A stretch of 64,000 nt of DNA from Paraclostridium bifermentans (GCF_019916025.1 NZ_CP079737.1:2108001-2172000), one strand, 5' to 3'; counted from the stretch's first letter, positions 17,129 to 25,357 are shown. The notes: generated by a model from the letters alone, not told the origin. Numbers and translations are program-made.

Positions 17129-18376
17129 CTAGTTAGATTTAGAAATCAACCAGTTTTTTCCTTCAACTAACCTAGCAACCATCATCGCACAAACAGTGTT
17201 TCCTGCTGAATTTAATAGTGTTGCTGGTGCATCTATAACTGTTCCTAAAACAGTAATTATCGGTAGCATTTCTGGAGAAAATCCAAATACACTAAGTATT
17301 AACATTTCTCCAATTACTCCCCCACCTGGTATAGCACCTACAACAGCACCTACTAAAAATGAAACTACTAATATACTTAATAGTGTTGATGGATTAGTTA
17401 TATCCATTCCGAAAATTCCCATTAAAAATGTTATTTTTAATACTCCTCCAATTACAGACCCATCTTTATGAATATTAGCACCTAGTGGTACAACTGTTTC
17501 AGCTATATCATCTGGCACTCCCATATTTTTAGCAGAAACTAGATTCACTGGTATGCATGCTGCACTTGAACAAGTAGCTACAGCTGTAACTGTTGGTCCA
17601 ACTGCATTTTTCCAGAAAATTTTTATACCTTCTTTTCCTCCAGCTAAATAAGCATATATTGTATAGAATCCAAAGTAGTATATAACAGTTATTCCTAAAT
17701 ATAATAAAAATGCAGTTACATAACCAGAAAGTATTTGAGTTCCTAATTCACCTATCACAGATGCAAAGTAACATCCAAGACCTATAGGTGCATAATACAT
17801 TATTATTTTTATAATATTTCCTATAACTTCTGATCCTTCTTCCACAAATTTCGCTATACCTTTTGCCTTTTCTCCTGCCATAGCAGTTGCAAGCCCAAAT
17901 AGTACAGCAAATACTATAAGTTGTAACATATTTGACTTTGAAAATAACATATTAAAATCATTAACTGTTACAGTTTTTACAATTTGATCTAAGAAACTAA
18001 CTTTTTCAGCTTCTACTATTTCTCCACTTCCTATTATAGAAGTAAACATACTAGAATCTAATCCTTTAGTTGGGTTTAAAATTATAGCTCCTAATATACC
18101 TATTACTGCTGCTATGAATGCTGTTGACAAAAATACTATAACAATATTACCCATTATTTTGCCTAATCTTTTCATAGTGTTCATATTTGCTATTGCCGAT
18201 GAAACACTGAAAAATACAAGAGGCACTAGTGACATAAATAATAAATTTAAAAATAAGTCCCCAAAAGGCTTTAGCATGGTAGCTTTAGGTCCTAAAACTA
18301 CACCTACAATTCCTCCGATTAATATTGCGCCTAGTAATATTAATGATGATTTATAATTTTTCAAAAAGTTTTTCAT
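17129..18376 (-). CDS. Dicarboxylate/amino acid:cation symporter (DAACS family)
   Basis: A 415-residue secondary transporter that imports dicarboxylates or amino acids (glutamate, aspartate or neutral amino acids) with Na+ or H+. Family signatures are present: the serine-rich re-entrant loop region TVTAVATCSSAACIPVNL and the C-terminal GTVIDAPATLLNSAGNTVCAMMVARLVEG (the NxxG/D core in helix 8), plus PLGANIHKDGSVIGG. Eight transmembrane helices and two hairpins are predicted. I chose ATG 18376 with AAAGGAGAAG upstream; the longer frame to 18415 lacks a ribosome binding site. Divergent from an AraC-type regulator across a 212-base gap with tandem repeats, so probably controlled by it. Confidence 0.9.
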   Translation of the reverse strand: MKNFLKNYKSSLILLGAILIGGIVGVVLGPKATMLKPFGDLFLNLLFMSLVPLVFFSVSSAIANMNTMKRLGKIMGNIVIVFLSTAFIAAVIGILGAIILNPTKGLDSSMFTSIIGSGEIVEAEKVSFLDQIVKTVTVNDFNMLFSKSNMLQLIVFAVLFGLATAMAGEKAKGIAKFVEEGSEVIGNIIKIIMYYAPIGLGCYFASVIGELGTQILSGYVTAFLLYLGITVIYYFGFYTIYAYLAGGKEGIKIFWKNAVGPTVTAVATCSSAACIPVNLVSAKNMGVPDDIAETVVPLGANIHKDGSVIGGVLKITFLMGIFGMDITNPSTLLSILVVSFLVGAVVGAIPGGGVIGEMLILSVFGFSPEMLPIITVLGTVIDAPATLLNSAGNTVCAMMVARLVEGKNWLISKSN

Positions 18377-18448
18377 TTGTCTTCTCCTTTTTAATACTAT
18401 CGCTTTAATGCACAATGAATTTTATTATATTATTATTTTTTTACCATG

Positions 18449-18486
18449 TACATTGCGTAAAATGCCCTATACATTGTAAAAAGTGC
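18449..18486. promoter_or_regulatory. Tandem repeat, candidate AraC-type operator
   Basis: TACATTGCGTAAAATGCC (18449-18466) and TACATTG-TAAAAAGTGC (18470-18486) form two imperfect direct repeats 21 bases apart, two helical turns, in the shared upstream region of the symporter and AraC genes. A related inverted motif (GCACAATG) lies near 18410. Tandem sites at this spacing are typical for AraC-family dimers. Confidence 0.5.
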
Positions 18487-18588
18487 TATACTATATATAG
18501 AGGATTACAATTTATCTTATTTACGGTATATTAAATTGTAAATATTTTTAAAGTTATTACTATTATTTGAATATGAGAGGTTGTTTTT

Positions 18589-19473
18589 ATGGATATAAAT
18601 AAAGAGAATATAGATAAGGTTGGATATCTTGATGATAATTTTAAAATATTTCATATAAAGGATATGAGGGATATAAAGTTTGACTATCATCATCATGACT
18701 TTAATAAAATCACAATTTTAATCTCTGGTGATGTAGATTATTTAGTAGAAGGAAAATCTTACAAATTAAAACCGTGGGATATTTTATTTATAAATAATAC
18801 TGAAATACATAAACCCATTATAAATCCTAATAAATATTATGAACGTATAGTTATATGGATAAATCCAGAATATATAGAAAAACACAATATATATGGAGAT
18901 GATTTATTCACTTGTTTTAATATATCAAGTAAAAATAAATCTAATTTGTTAAGACTTAATCAAAACGACTTAGAAAATTTAAAAAATATTTTATTTAAAA
19001 TTAAAACTGCCGATTCTTCTGATGAATTTGGCCATATTATACTTAAAAATTCTTTGTTTATACAATTCTTAGTTTTAATTAATAGATTGTTTTTAAAAAG
19101 CGATGATACTTCAGAAGATGTTGAGTACGATGAAACAATTCAACAAATTTTTAGTTATATAAATGATAATTTAAATAAAGATTTATCTATAGATACTATT
19201 GCTAATAAATTTTTTATGAGTAAGTATTATCTGATGCGTAAATTTAAATCTCAAACTGGAAGCTCGCTTCATAGCTATATCGTTCAAAAAAGGCTTATTT
19301 ATGCTAAGTCCTTAATAAAAAAAGGATACCTTATGAGTGATGCTTGTATAGAATGTGGATTTAAAGATTATTCAAGTTTTGTTAGAGCTTTTAAAAAAGC
19401 CTATGGAGTTTCACCTAAACATTATTTAGATAGAATAAGTGAATTTGAAAAGAATCCATTTGATATAGAGTAA
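18589..19473 (+). CDS. AraC-family transcriptional regulator
   Basis: A 294-residue regulator with an N-terminal cupin-type sensor domain (about 25-115; FDYHHHDFNKITILISGDVDYLVEGKSY, KPWDILFINNTEIHKP) and a C-terminal pair of helix-turn-helix motifs (about 185-285; SIDTIANKFFMSKYYLMRKFKSQTGSSLHSYIVQKRL and MSDACIECGFKDYSSFVRAFKKAYGVSPKHYL), the canonical AraC signature. It is transcribed divergently from the DAACS symporter and convergently with the ornithine-cyclodeaminase-like gene. The most economical reading is a local activator of the symporter; the ligand is unknown. ATG at 18589 follows GAGAGG. Confidence 0.93.
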   Translation: MDINKENIDKVGYLDDNFKIFHIKDMRDIKFDYHHHDFNKITILISGDVDYLVEGKSYKLKPWDILFINNTEIHKPIINPNKYYERIVIWINPEYIEKHNIYGDDLFTCFNISSKNKSNLLRLNQNDLENLKNILFKIKTADSSDEFGHIILKNSLFIQFLVLINRLFLKSDDTSEDVEYDETIQQIFSYINDNLNKDLSIDTIANKFFMSKYYLMRKFKSQTGSSLHSYIVQKRLIYAKSLIKKGYLMSDACIECGFKDYSSFVRAFKKAYGVSPKHYLDRISEFEKNPFDIE

Positions 19474-19511
19474 AAAATATGTCTAAAGTTTAAACTTTAG
19501 ACATATTTTTT
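19472..19511. terminator. Perfect-palindrome bidirectional terminator
   Basis: A 40-base perfect palindrome (core GTCTAAAGTTTAAACTTTAGAC with A- and T-run flanks) joins the 3' ends of the AraC and ornithine-cyclodeaminase-like genes; it overlaps both stop codons and terminates both strands. Confidence 0.85.
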
Positions 19512-20475
19512 ATAATTCAATATTTTGACCTATTTTTTTCTCTAAAGATTTTTTATAAATTTTATCAGCTACTACCATATCAAACAGCCCCATTCCAACC
19601 GACTTGTATAGCGTAGTTTTTTCTTTTAAGTCCACGTTATTGTTTTCTTTCAAAAATTTTCCCATGTTCTTAATATCATCTGATTTTATCAATCCTTTTT
19701 GTATCGGTACATATAAATCTCCACTTTCTTCCTTAGCAAAGTCAGTGTCTACTACTACAATATCTGCAATTTCAAGTAATGCATCTGGTAACTCTCTCAT
19801 ATCAGGTTTATAAGAACCTATTGCTATTATATGTTTTCCTCTCAACAATTCTTTATCTTCTTCTATAACTGGTTGGTATGAAGTTGTCGCTGTTACTATA
19901 ACTTCACTTTTTTGAACTAATTCTCTAGAAGTTTCTACTATATGTATATTAATATTTTTTAATTCTTTCTCTAGTTCATTTTTTAAATTAACTGCTTTTT
20001 CTTTTGTTCTATTATATAAGTAAACATTCTCTATATTTCTTGCTTTACATGCATATATAATTTGATAAAACCCTTGAACTCCTGTACCTATCAATCCTAT
20101 ATTTTTCACATCTGCTCTTGTTGTATGTCTAACTCCAACACCACCTACTGCTCCAGTTCTAATTGCTGTAAGTGTTTTCCCATCCATCATGCAAACAACT
20201 TCCCCTGTATCTATATCATTCACTAACATAATTCCATCAATTACAGGTTTGTTTATTTTTGCATTATTAGGTGCCACTGTAAGTATTTTCGTACCAAATG
20301 ATTCTTTCGTAAAACAAGGCATATATAAAGAAGTTAAATCATTATTCTCAACTTGTAATCTATCTGGCATATTATACTCATTATTAGCATACATTCTATA
20401 TGCATCTTCTACAGCATCCATACACTCATCTAATGTTATCGATTTTATTATATCTTCACTATTTAAATAAATCAT
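19510..20475 (-). CDS. Ornithine cyclodeaminase/mu-crystallin family protein
   Basis: A 321-residue NAD(P)-binding protein. Family members convert ornithine to proline with ammonia release, or act as ketimine reductases, alanine or N-(carboxyethyl) amino acid dehydrogenases. Seen here: GIMLVNDIDTGEVVCMMDGKTLTAIRTGAVGGVGVRH (substrate-binding stretch with the conserved Lys and Arg), the Rossmann motif IGLIGTGVQGFYQI (about 128), VIVTATTSYQPVIE and the DAL..ADIVVVDTDFA region. The presence of hydroxyproline and proline genes 4-8 kb away makes a proline-yielding reaction attractive, but the family is too diverse to be sure. Own ribosome binding site AGGAAGGAG; single gene. Confidence 0.85.
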   Translation of the reverse strand: MIYLNSEDIIKSITLDECMDAVEDAYRMYANNEYNMPDRLQVENNDLTSLYMPCFTKESFGTKILTVAPNNAKINKPVIDGIMLVNDIDTGEVVCMMDGKTLTAIRTGAVGGVGVRHTTRADVKNIGLIGTGVQGFYQIIYACKARNIENVYLYNRTKEKAVNLKNELEKELKNINIHIVETSRELVQKSEVIVTATTSYQPVIEEDKELLRGKHIIAIGSYKPDMRELPDALLEIADIVVVDTDFAKEESGDLYVPIQKGLIKSDDIKNMGKFLKENNNVDLKEKTTLYKSVGMGLFDMVVADKIYKKSLEKKIGQNIEL

Positions 20476-20526
20476 AAAAAATCTCCTTCCTAATTTTTGT
20501 TTATATAATTATATCATTTTAACAAA

Positions 20527-20566
20527 AAAGAGTATATAAAACTATTTTTTGTTAGTTTTTATATAC
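20527..20566 (-). terminator. Weak hairpin downstream of cutC
   Basis: GAGTATATAAAACT and AGTTTTTATATAC can pair across an A/T loop about 50 bases after the cutC stop codon on the minus strand, a probable terminator of the amino-sugar operon. Confidence 0.45.
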
Positions 20567-20614
20567 CCATTTTTAATTTTTATCCTATTTTTATATAATT
20601 GATACTTTTAATTT

Positions 20615-21289
20615 TTAATCATTAATAATGTTCACTAATTTTTTTAATTTTACTTTATCAATTTCTCCAAACGGGTTTTTATCAACTCTAACCGCTGTTC
20701 CAAAATGGAAATCTTTATTATTTGTTAACTTTTTTATTTGCTCTATATTTTCAAAATTTAAGCCTCCTCCTAATAATACATTTGCATGCTTAGATTTATT
20801 TTTTAAAGTATTTATATAATCAATGTTATCTATTATCTTTCTTTTACCTCCAGATGTTAAGATATTTATAATTTCATTATATCTATTTATCACATCTATA
20901 GAATTAAGTAAATTTGTTTCATCTATCGCTCTATGAAATGTAATTTCCAATCCTTTAAAAGCACTTATTATAGTTTTTAGCTGATTTTCTTCTATATTAT
21001 TTTCTTTATCCAACATTCCTATAACTATCCCATTAGCTCCTAGTTCTTTTACTTTTTCTATGTCTTTTAGCATGATACTTATATCTGACTCACTATACAT
21101 AAAGCTTTTAGCATGATGCCTTATCATAACATTTACTGGTATATTTACACTTTTTATGACTTCATCTATTAACCCAAAACTTGGTGTAAGCCCACCTTCT
21201 GTAAGGGCACTTACAAGTTCAATTCTATCCGCTCCACATTCTTCAATGCTTATAGCATCTTCTACGCTCATAGCTATAATTTCTAGCAT
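20615..21289 (-). CDS. cutC: CutC family protein
   Basis: A 224-residue TIM-barrel protein of the CutC family (name from proposed copper homeostasis; the true bacterial function is unsettled). Signatures: GADRIELVSALTEGGLTPS near residue 19, VNVMIRHHAKSFMYS, LGANGIVIGML, LEITFHRAIDE, ILTSGGKRK and VLLGGGLNFENI. It overlaps the preceding degenerate M20-like gene by seven bases and so belongs to the same operon as N4-GlcNAc-asparaginase. This context argues for a role in sugar or amino-sugar metabolism rather than copper. AAGGAGGAG precedes the ATG. Confidence 0.9.
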   Translation of the reverse strand: MLEIIAMSVEDAISIEECGADRIELVSALTEGGLTPSFGLIDEVIKSVNIPVNVMIRHHAKSFMYSESDISIMLKDIEKVKELGANGIVIGMLDKENNIEENQLKTIISAFKGLEITFHRAIDETNLLNSIDVINRYNEIINILTSGGKRKIIDNIDYINTLKNKSKHANVLLGGGLNFENIEQIKKLTNNKDFHFGTAVRVDKNPFGEIDKVKLKKLVNIIND

Positions 21290-22311
21290 TGCTCCTCCTT
21301 ATCTAATTCACAAATTATATCTGCAAATATTTTAGTATTTAATATAATCTCATCTACAATCATCGATTCATCACTAATATAATTCATTTCATTTTTTACA
21401 ATATTACCAACATCAAATTCAATAATTATTCTTCCTTTTTTAAAGTTTAAGTTATCTAAATTTAACTGTTTCTTTGAATTTTCATTAGTAAGTAATTCTT
21501 TTTTTTCATAAAAATATTTATTTATTAATAAAAAATAGTTACTTAGTCTTTGATGTTCTATAAAATTTTCTTCTACTAAATAGTTTACTAAATTGATTAG
21601 AACATTATTTCCATATATACCAGTTTTAGCAATATCATTATTCATAAAAGATGTTATAATTACATGTGTTTCATTTATTTTAATATTTATATTTTTATAT
21701 GTGCTTATAATCCCTTCTTCAGAGTTTGCCTTATTTTCTAAATAGCATATTATATCCTCATATATATATTCTTTAGGAACCTCAATACAGCAGGATTTGG
21801 TGCTTTTGTCTATTTCTACATCTTGATGAATTCTTATATTTGCTATATCTAAGTAATTTTGTATAGTAAATTTACTACTTCCTTTTTCTACATATACTAC
21901 GGAGTATTTATAGTCTAATTCAAATATATCTATAGTCGGCTTATCTTTTTTCAAATAACATTTAATATGGTTAATTCCAGATTCACCATTAGTTGCAAAT
22001 ATTATCCTAACTTTTCTTTTCAATTTAACTTGAGATTTTTCTATAATTTTTAGTGCATACAATAAACTCATTATGGAGTGTTTATTATTCAATACGGCTA
22101 TTACAAATATGTACTCATCTCCCATTCCATACTCAGCATATCCAATATCTCCATCAATATTTTTAGTTTTAAATCCTAGCTTTTTAGCAATTTCCAATGT
22201 TTTTTCTAATACCATATCTAGTTCTTTTTCAAAAGGATTTTTCTCACTCTCTATAATATCATTTATCAAGTCTCTTTTTAGTTCTTTTATTTTATCATCC
22301 ATGATATTCAT
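21283..22311 (-). CDS. M20/PepV-like protein lacking catalytic residues
   Basis: A 342-residue protein whose N-terminal third aligns by eye with the dipeptidase PepV: FEKELDMVLEKTLEIAKKLGFKTKNIDGDIGYAEYGMGDEYIFV, then MSLLYALKIIEKSQVKLKRKVRIIFATNGESG. In real M20 enzymes these blocks are separated by the HxDVVP and GRG-DDKG metal-binding stretches; here about 35 residues carrying them are absent, and the catalytic EESG is GESG. The total length is also shorter than PepV (about 465). There is no frameshift, the gene has a ribosome binding site (GAGGAA before ATG 22311) and overlaps cutC, so it appears to be an expressed, non-catalytic homologue rather than a decayed pseudogene. Possible role: substrate binding or assembly with the neighbouring asparaginase (inference). 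Confidence 0.72.
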   Translation of the reverse strand: MNIMDDKIKELKRDLINDIIESEKNPFEKELDMVLEKTLEIAKKLGFKTKNIDGDIGYAEYGMGDEYIFVIAVLNNKHSIMSLLYALKIIEKSQVKLKRKVRIIFATNGESGINHIKCYLKKDKPTIDIFELDYKYSVVYVEKGSSKFTIQNYLDIANIRIHQDVEIDKSTKSCCIEVPKEYIYEDIICYLENKANSEEGIISTYKNINIKINETHVIITSFMNNDIAKTGIYGNNVLINLVNYLVEENFIEHQRLSNYFLLINKYFYEKKELLTNENSKKQLNLDNLNFKKGRIIIEFDVGNIVKNEMNYISDESMIVDEIILNTKIFADIICELDKEEQC

Positions 22312-22330
22312 AAAATTCCTCAATTCTTAT

Positions 22331-23281
22331 TTATTCTATAGGTGCTTTTATTCTTAAAGAGTATGCATCTAACCATTCTTTTGATGCTACTTTGTGAATA
22401 CTTTTCCCGTTGATACGACTACTCAAATATACTGTTGGTTTATGGTTTTGAGTTGCGATAGAAAAACTAAAGGTATCAATATTCGTTGCAACTCCCCATT
22501 CACCTTTATTATTCATAGCAACTACTGATAAATCTCCAGCTTTACCTCGTCTATTTAAAAGCTTTGTGTCTAGTTCACAAATAGCTTTATCACAAGCTTC
22601 TTGTGGACTTAAGCCACTTTTCATAAGCCTAACTATTTCATATGATATACAGCCTTTCATAAGGTCTTCTCCTAATCCTGTAGCAGTGGCTCCTCCGATT
22701 TCACTATCTACGTAAAACCCGGATCCAGATAATGGAGAATCTCCTACTCTTCCATTTTTTTTCATAAATAATCCACTAGTCGATGTACCTGCACACATTT
22801 TACCATTACAATCTAATGATACCATTCCCACTGTATCATGACCTATATATGGACTTAATCCGTTTTCTAGTATTTCTCTTTTTCTTTTGTTGTAATGTTT
22901 TTTAGCTCTTTCACTTAACATATCTCTTCTTTCAAATCCATTTTTGTGAGCATATTCTTCTGCTCCTACTCCTATTAAAAAACAGTTAACTTTTTCACTG
23001 CTTAGCTTTTTAGCTATTGATATAGGATTTGCAAAATTTTTTATTCCAGCGATAGCTCCAATAGATAATGTATTTCCATCCATATATGCTGCATCTAACT
23101 CTACTTCACAATTTTCATTTGGAAGACCACCAAATCCTACTGACTTATAAAATGGATAGTCTTCTACTATTTTTATAGCATGTTCAATTGCATCTCCTGC
23201 ATCTATTCCTTTACTTAATTGTTGTGCACTTTCATCAATTCCCTCAATTGCCATTCTCCAAGTAGCTATTATCCCCCACAT
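22331..23281 (-). CDS. N4-(beta-N-acetylglucosaminyl)-L-asparaginase
   Basis: N-terminal-nucleophile hydrolase that splits GlcNAc-Asn, the stub left from N-glycoproteins, into aspartate and the amino sugar. The 316-residue precursor shows the autocleavage site GHDTVGMVSLD, with the catalytic Thr at residue 150; the HDT-(I/V)-G context is typical of aspartylglucosaminidase rather than isoaspartyl peptidase or plain asparaginase. After it come GRVGDSPLSGSGFYVDSEIGGATATGLGEDLMKG, the substrate-binding part. No signal peptide, so it acts in the cytoplasm, which means its substrate must be imported. Start at ATG 23281 behind GGAGGG. First in a unit with the PepV-like gene and cutC, downstream of PTS IIB. 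Confidence 0.92.
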   Translation of the reverse strand: MWGIIATWRMAIEGIDESAQQLSKGIDAGDAIEHAIKIVEDYPFYKSVGFGGLPNENCEVELDAAYMDGNTLSIGAIAGIKNFANPISIAKKLSSEKVNCFLIGVGAEEYAHKNGFERRDMLSERAKKHYNKRKREILENGLSPYIGHDTVGMVSLDCNGKMCAGTSTSGLFMKKNGRVGDSPLSGSGFYVDSEIGGATATGLGEDLMKGCISYEIVRLMKSGLSPQEACDKAICELDTKLLNRRGKAGDLSVVAMNNKGEWGVATNIDTFSFSIATQNHKPTVYLSSRINGKSIHKVASKEWLDAYSLRIKAPIE

Positions 23282-23305
23282 TATTAATCCCTCCATATTT
23301 TTAAT

Positions 23306-23331
23306 AAAAGCCTTGGTTTCCCAAGGCTTTT
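23306..23331 (-). other. Hairpin between PTS IIB and asparaginase genes
   Basis: Perfect 11-bp stem AAAAGCCTTGG / CCAAGGCTTTT with a 4-base loop. On the minus strand it is followed by TATTAAAAA rather than a clean T-run, 25 bases before the asparaginase start. It may be a partial terminator or processing site that lowers or separates expression of the two gene groups. Confidence 0.55.
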
Positions 23332-23411
23332 ACTTTTAGACTAAAACTTCTAATTTTAATATATTTACTTTATTTTTAACCCACTTATATTCCCTTGAAT
23401 TTATGCTATGA

Positions 23412-23738
23412 TTATTTAGCTTGGCGAGCTTTTATCATCTTTATAGCTGTCTTTAAAACTTTTTCTCCATTCATAGCTCCATAATCAAGACTATTTATAA
23501 CATCTACTGGAGTTTTTGCATCAAATTTTTCTTGAACTTCTTTTAGCATAAATTTAACTTGAGGCCCAAGTAGTATGCAGTCTGGATTTTTTTGTTCTAC
23601 TATTTTGTCTATATCAGCATATGGAAATGCTTCTACCTCTATTGGCAAATTGTGTTGATTCGCAACATTTTGCATTTTACTTGCTAATAAACTTGTTGAC
23701 ATCCCTGCACTACAAAATAAGTATATTTTTTTATTCAT
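23412..23738 (-). CDS. PTS lactose/cellobiose-type IIB subunit
   Basis: A 108-residue phosphocarrier of the chitobiose/cellobiose (Lac) PTS family. The phosphorylated cysteine is Cys9 in IYLFCSAGMSTSLLA, followed by the Rossmann-like IIB fold (VEAFPYADIDKIVEQKNPDCILLGPQVKFML). It takes phosphate from IIA and passes it to the sugar bound by IIC. No IIC gene occurs in this window, so the membrane partner must be encoded elsewhere. It follows the IIA gene at 24102 by 58 bases and shares its cre-like site. GGAGG precedes ATG 23738. Confidence 0.93.
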   Translation of the reverse strand: MNKKIYLFCSAGMSTSLLASKMQNVANQHNLPIEVEAFPYADIDKIVEQKNPDCILLGPQVKFMLKEVQEKFDAKTPVDVINSLDYGAMNGEKVLKTAIKMIKARQAK

Positions 23739-23796
23739 TTTAATTTCCTCCTAAAAGTCTAATATATTTTTATTTTAATATTGTTAATTACTTATT

Positions 23797-24102
23797 TTAT
23801 TTAAGCTCTTTTCTTAAGTCTATAATTTCTTTTACTAAATTTCTTTCACTTAAACATGTCATCAAATGATCTTGTGAGTGAATTAAAAGCATGCTTATTT
23901 CGACATTTTTCCCTTCAGCATCTTTATTTATTAAACTAGTTTGAATTTTTTGAGCTTCTAAAATTTCTTCATTTGCACTTTCCATATATTCGTCACTTTT
24001 TTTAAAGTCGCCTTTTTTAGCGCAATGTAAAGCTTCATATATATGTGATTTAGCATTTCCTGCATGAATTATAACCTTTAGTATTTTATCTTGATAATTC
24101 AT
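23797..24102 (-). CDS. PTS lactose/cellobiose-type IIA subunit (copy 1)
   Basis: A 101-residue three-helix IIA protein. The active histidine is His75 in MLLIHSQDHLMT and Asp78 is the metal ligand holding the trimer, both conserved from LacF/ChbA-type proteins. Helix 1 has the family pattern IIHAGNAKSHIYEALHCAKKGDF. Probably first gene of the unit IIA-IIB-(hairpin)-asparaginase-PepV-like-cutC, with AAGGTGG before the ATG and a cre-like operator about 30 bases upstream, so under carbon catabolite control. Paralogous to the IIA gene at 25726. Confidence 0.93.
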   Translation of the reverse strand: MNYQDKILKVIIHAGNAKSHIYEALHCAKKGDFKKSDEYMESANEEILEAQKIQTSLINKDAEGKNVEISMLLIHSQDHLMTCLSERNLVKEIIDLRKELK

Positions 24103-24134
24103 ATTTTCACCACCTTACTAAGGTCTTTTGTTGT

Positions 24135-24148
24135 TGTTAACGTTTTCT
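24135..24148 (-). promoter_or_regulatory. cre-like CcpA site upstream of PTS IIA
   Basis: On the minus strand the bases read AGAAAACGTTAACA, matching the cre consensus TGWAANCGNTNWCA at all but the first position. It lies 33 bases before the IIA start, a location consistent with repression by CcpA. Confidence 0.65.
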
Positions 24149-24451
24149 TTAAGTATATTTTACAATAGACTTTTAAAAAAGGAAATAGTAAATTGTATTT
24201 TTTTAAAAAAATTTTACAATTAATTTTTATTTTACATTTTATTTCTTATTTTTAGTTTATTTTTCAAGGGTTTTTTCTATTTTTGTCTTAATTACTAGGG
24301 TTATATATATATTATAGCGTATTTTGCATTTATGTAAAAAAAAATTTCTTTATTAATTTATATTTTTTCAATTAGTTTCAAACCTTAAGCGTATTGCATA
24401 TAGATATAATGATAGGATATGCCTATTAATTAAAATATATGAGGTGTTTTT
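24149..24451. other. Divergent intergenic region without genes
   Basis: About 300 very A/T-rich bases between the IIA gene and the collagen-like gene, with long T and A homopolymer tracts. It must contain the two divergent promoters. Seen near the collagen-like gene: TATAAT at 24405-24410 without a convincing -35 partner, and a short palindrome ATAGG-N5-CCTAT (24412-24426). No open reading frame, RNA gene or known riboswitch fold is visible. Confidence 0.5.
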
Positions 24452-25357
24452 ATGCAAAAAAAATGTGACTACAACTTTTGTAAACAAAAAAAATGTACAT
24501 CGGAATACTGTGAATGTGACAGTTGTAACTTAAACAAAAGTTCCTCAAATTTATTTGAACTTGAAACTTTTGATTGTGACAATTATCCAGACAAAAACTA
24601 TAATTGTAACACTTGCCAAAGTAGCTCTTTAAATTGTAATGAGAGCCAAATGTTTTTTTATTATGCTTGTGATTTAGATCTATATAAAAATTTGGTTGGA
24701 TGCGTAGGTAGAATACTTGGTTTTAAACTTTCTAATAGCGATTGTATTTTAAGGTTAAAGGTAAAAAAAATTACTCCATGTAGTATATATGGAACTACAT
24801 CTTCAGGAAAAGGTCCTATATGTATAAAATTATCAGCTATTGACTATGTTGATTTTGGTAAAGAAGTATATGTTAATCCATTGTGTAATATAAATAAGTC
24901 TGAAATATTAACATTACCTAGCACTCAGGGTCCTAAGGGTGATAAAGGTGATGTTGGTCCTCAAGGTCCTAAGGGTGACACTGGTGCTGCTGGTCCTCAA
25001 GGTCCTAAGGGTGATACTGGTGCTGCTGGTCCTCAAGGTCCTAAGGGTGACACTGGTGCTGCTGGTCCTCAAGGTCCTAAGGGTGACACTGGTTCTACTG
25101 GTCCTCAAGGTCCTAAGGGTGATACTGGTTCTACTGGTCCTCAAGGTCCTAAGGGTGATACTGGTTCCGCTGGCCCTCAAGGCCCTCAAGGTGACACTGG
25201 TGCTACTGGAGCCTCTGGTTCTAAAGGTCCTAAGGGTGATAAAGGTGATGTTGGTTCACAAGGCCCTAAGGGTGAATCCGTAGAAGTTCCTAATAAGGTT
25301 AACCCTGTACCTTACAAACCTAATAAGAAAAAAATAGCTCCATCTAGTAAAAAATAA
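24452..25357 (+). CDS. Collagen-like repeat protein with cysteine-rich N-terminal domain
   Basis: A 301-residue protein in three parts. Residues 1-159 form a non-collagenous, cysteine-rich domain ([23 protein letters not shown] and more, over 15 Cys) including a compact segment [30 protein letters not shown]. Residues 160-276 are 39 uninterrupted Gly-X-Y triplets. A short Pro/Lys-rich tail ([18 protein letters not shown]) ends it. There is no signal peptide or LPXTG, so it is not a classical exported adhesin; Cys-rich plus collagen-like architecture instead suggests a spore-surface (exosporium or coat, BclA-like) protein. That role is inference. The repeat DNA has clearly higher G+C than its surroundings. 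It sits alone on the plus strand inside a minus-strand amino-sugar locus. GAGGTG precedes the ATG. Confidence 0.88.
   Translation: MQKKCDYNFCKQKKCTSEYCECDSCNLNKSSSNLFELETFDCDNYPDKNYNCNTCQSSSLNCNESQMFFYYACDLDLYKNLVGCVGRILGFKLSNSDCILRLKVKKITPCSIYGTTSSGKGPICIKLSAIDYVDFGKEVYVNPLCNINKSEILTLPSTQGPKGDKGDVGPQGPKGDTGAAGPQGPKGDTGAAGPQGPKGDTGAAGPQGPKGDTGSTGPQGPKGDTGSTGPQGPKGDTGSAGPQGPQGDTGATGASGSKGPKGDKGDVGSQGPKGESVEVPNKVNPVPYKPNKKKIAPSSKK
24956..25207 (+). repeat. Seven 36-base tandem repeats coding Gly-X-Y units
   Basis: Seven in-frame copies of a 36-base unit coding [10 protein letters not shown] plus two variable residues (AA, AA, AA, ST, ST, SA, then [12 protein letters not shown]). The first three encode identical 12-mers and differ only at a synonymous base, which points to recent expansion and likely strain-to-strain length variation. 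Flanking non-tandem Gly-X-Y triplets extend the collagen-like region to 24929-25279. Confidence 0.95.

Noticed and set aside
24385-24415. Sigma-K-like promoter (CATA-box) upstream of the collagen-like gene
   Set aside because: CATATAGATA has CATA and TA separated by four rather than three bases and no clear -35 element, so the match is too weak to claim.
24929-25279. Regular repeats considered as a CRISPR array
   Set aside because: The units are directly adjacent without unique spacers and code for Gly-X-Y triplets in frame.
24914-25283. Overlapping long reading frames in the collagen repeat region on both strands (Leu/Val-rich and Thr/Arg-rich)
   Set aside because: They are frame-shifted readings of the 36-base repeats, have no ribosome binding site and simply mirror the periodicity.
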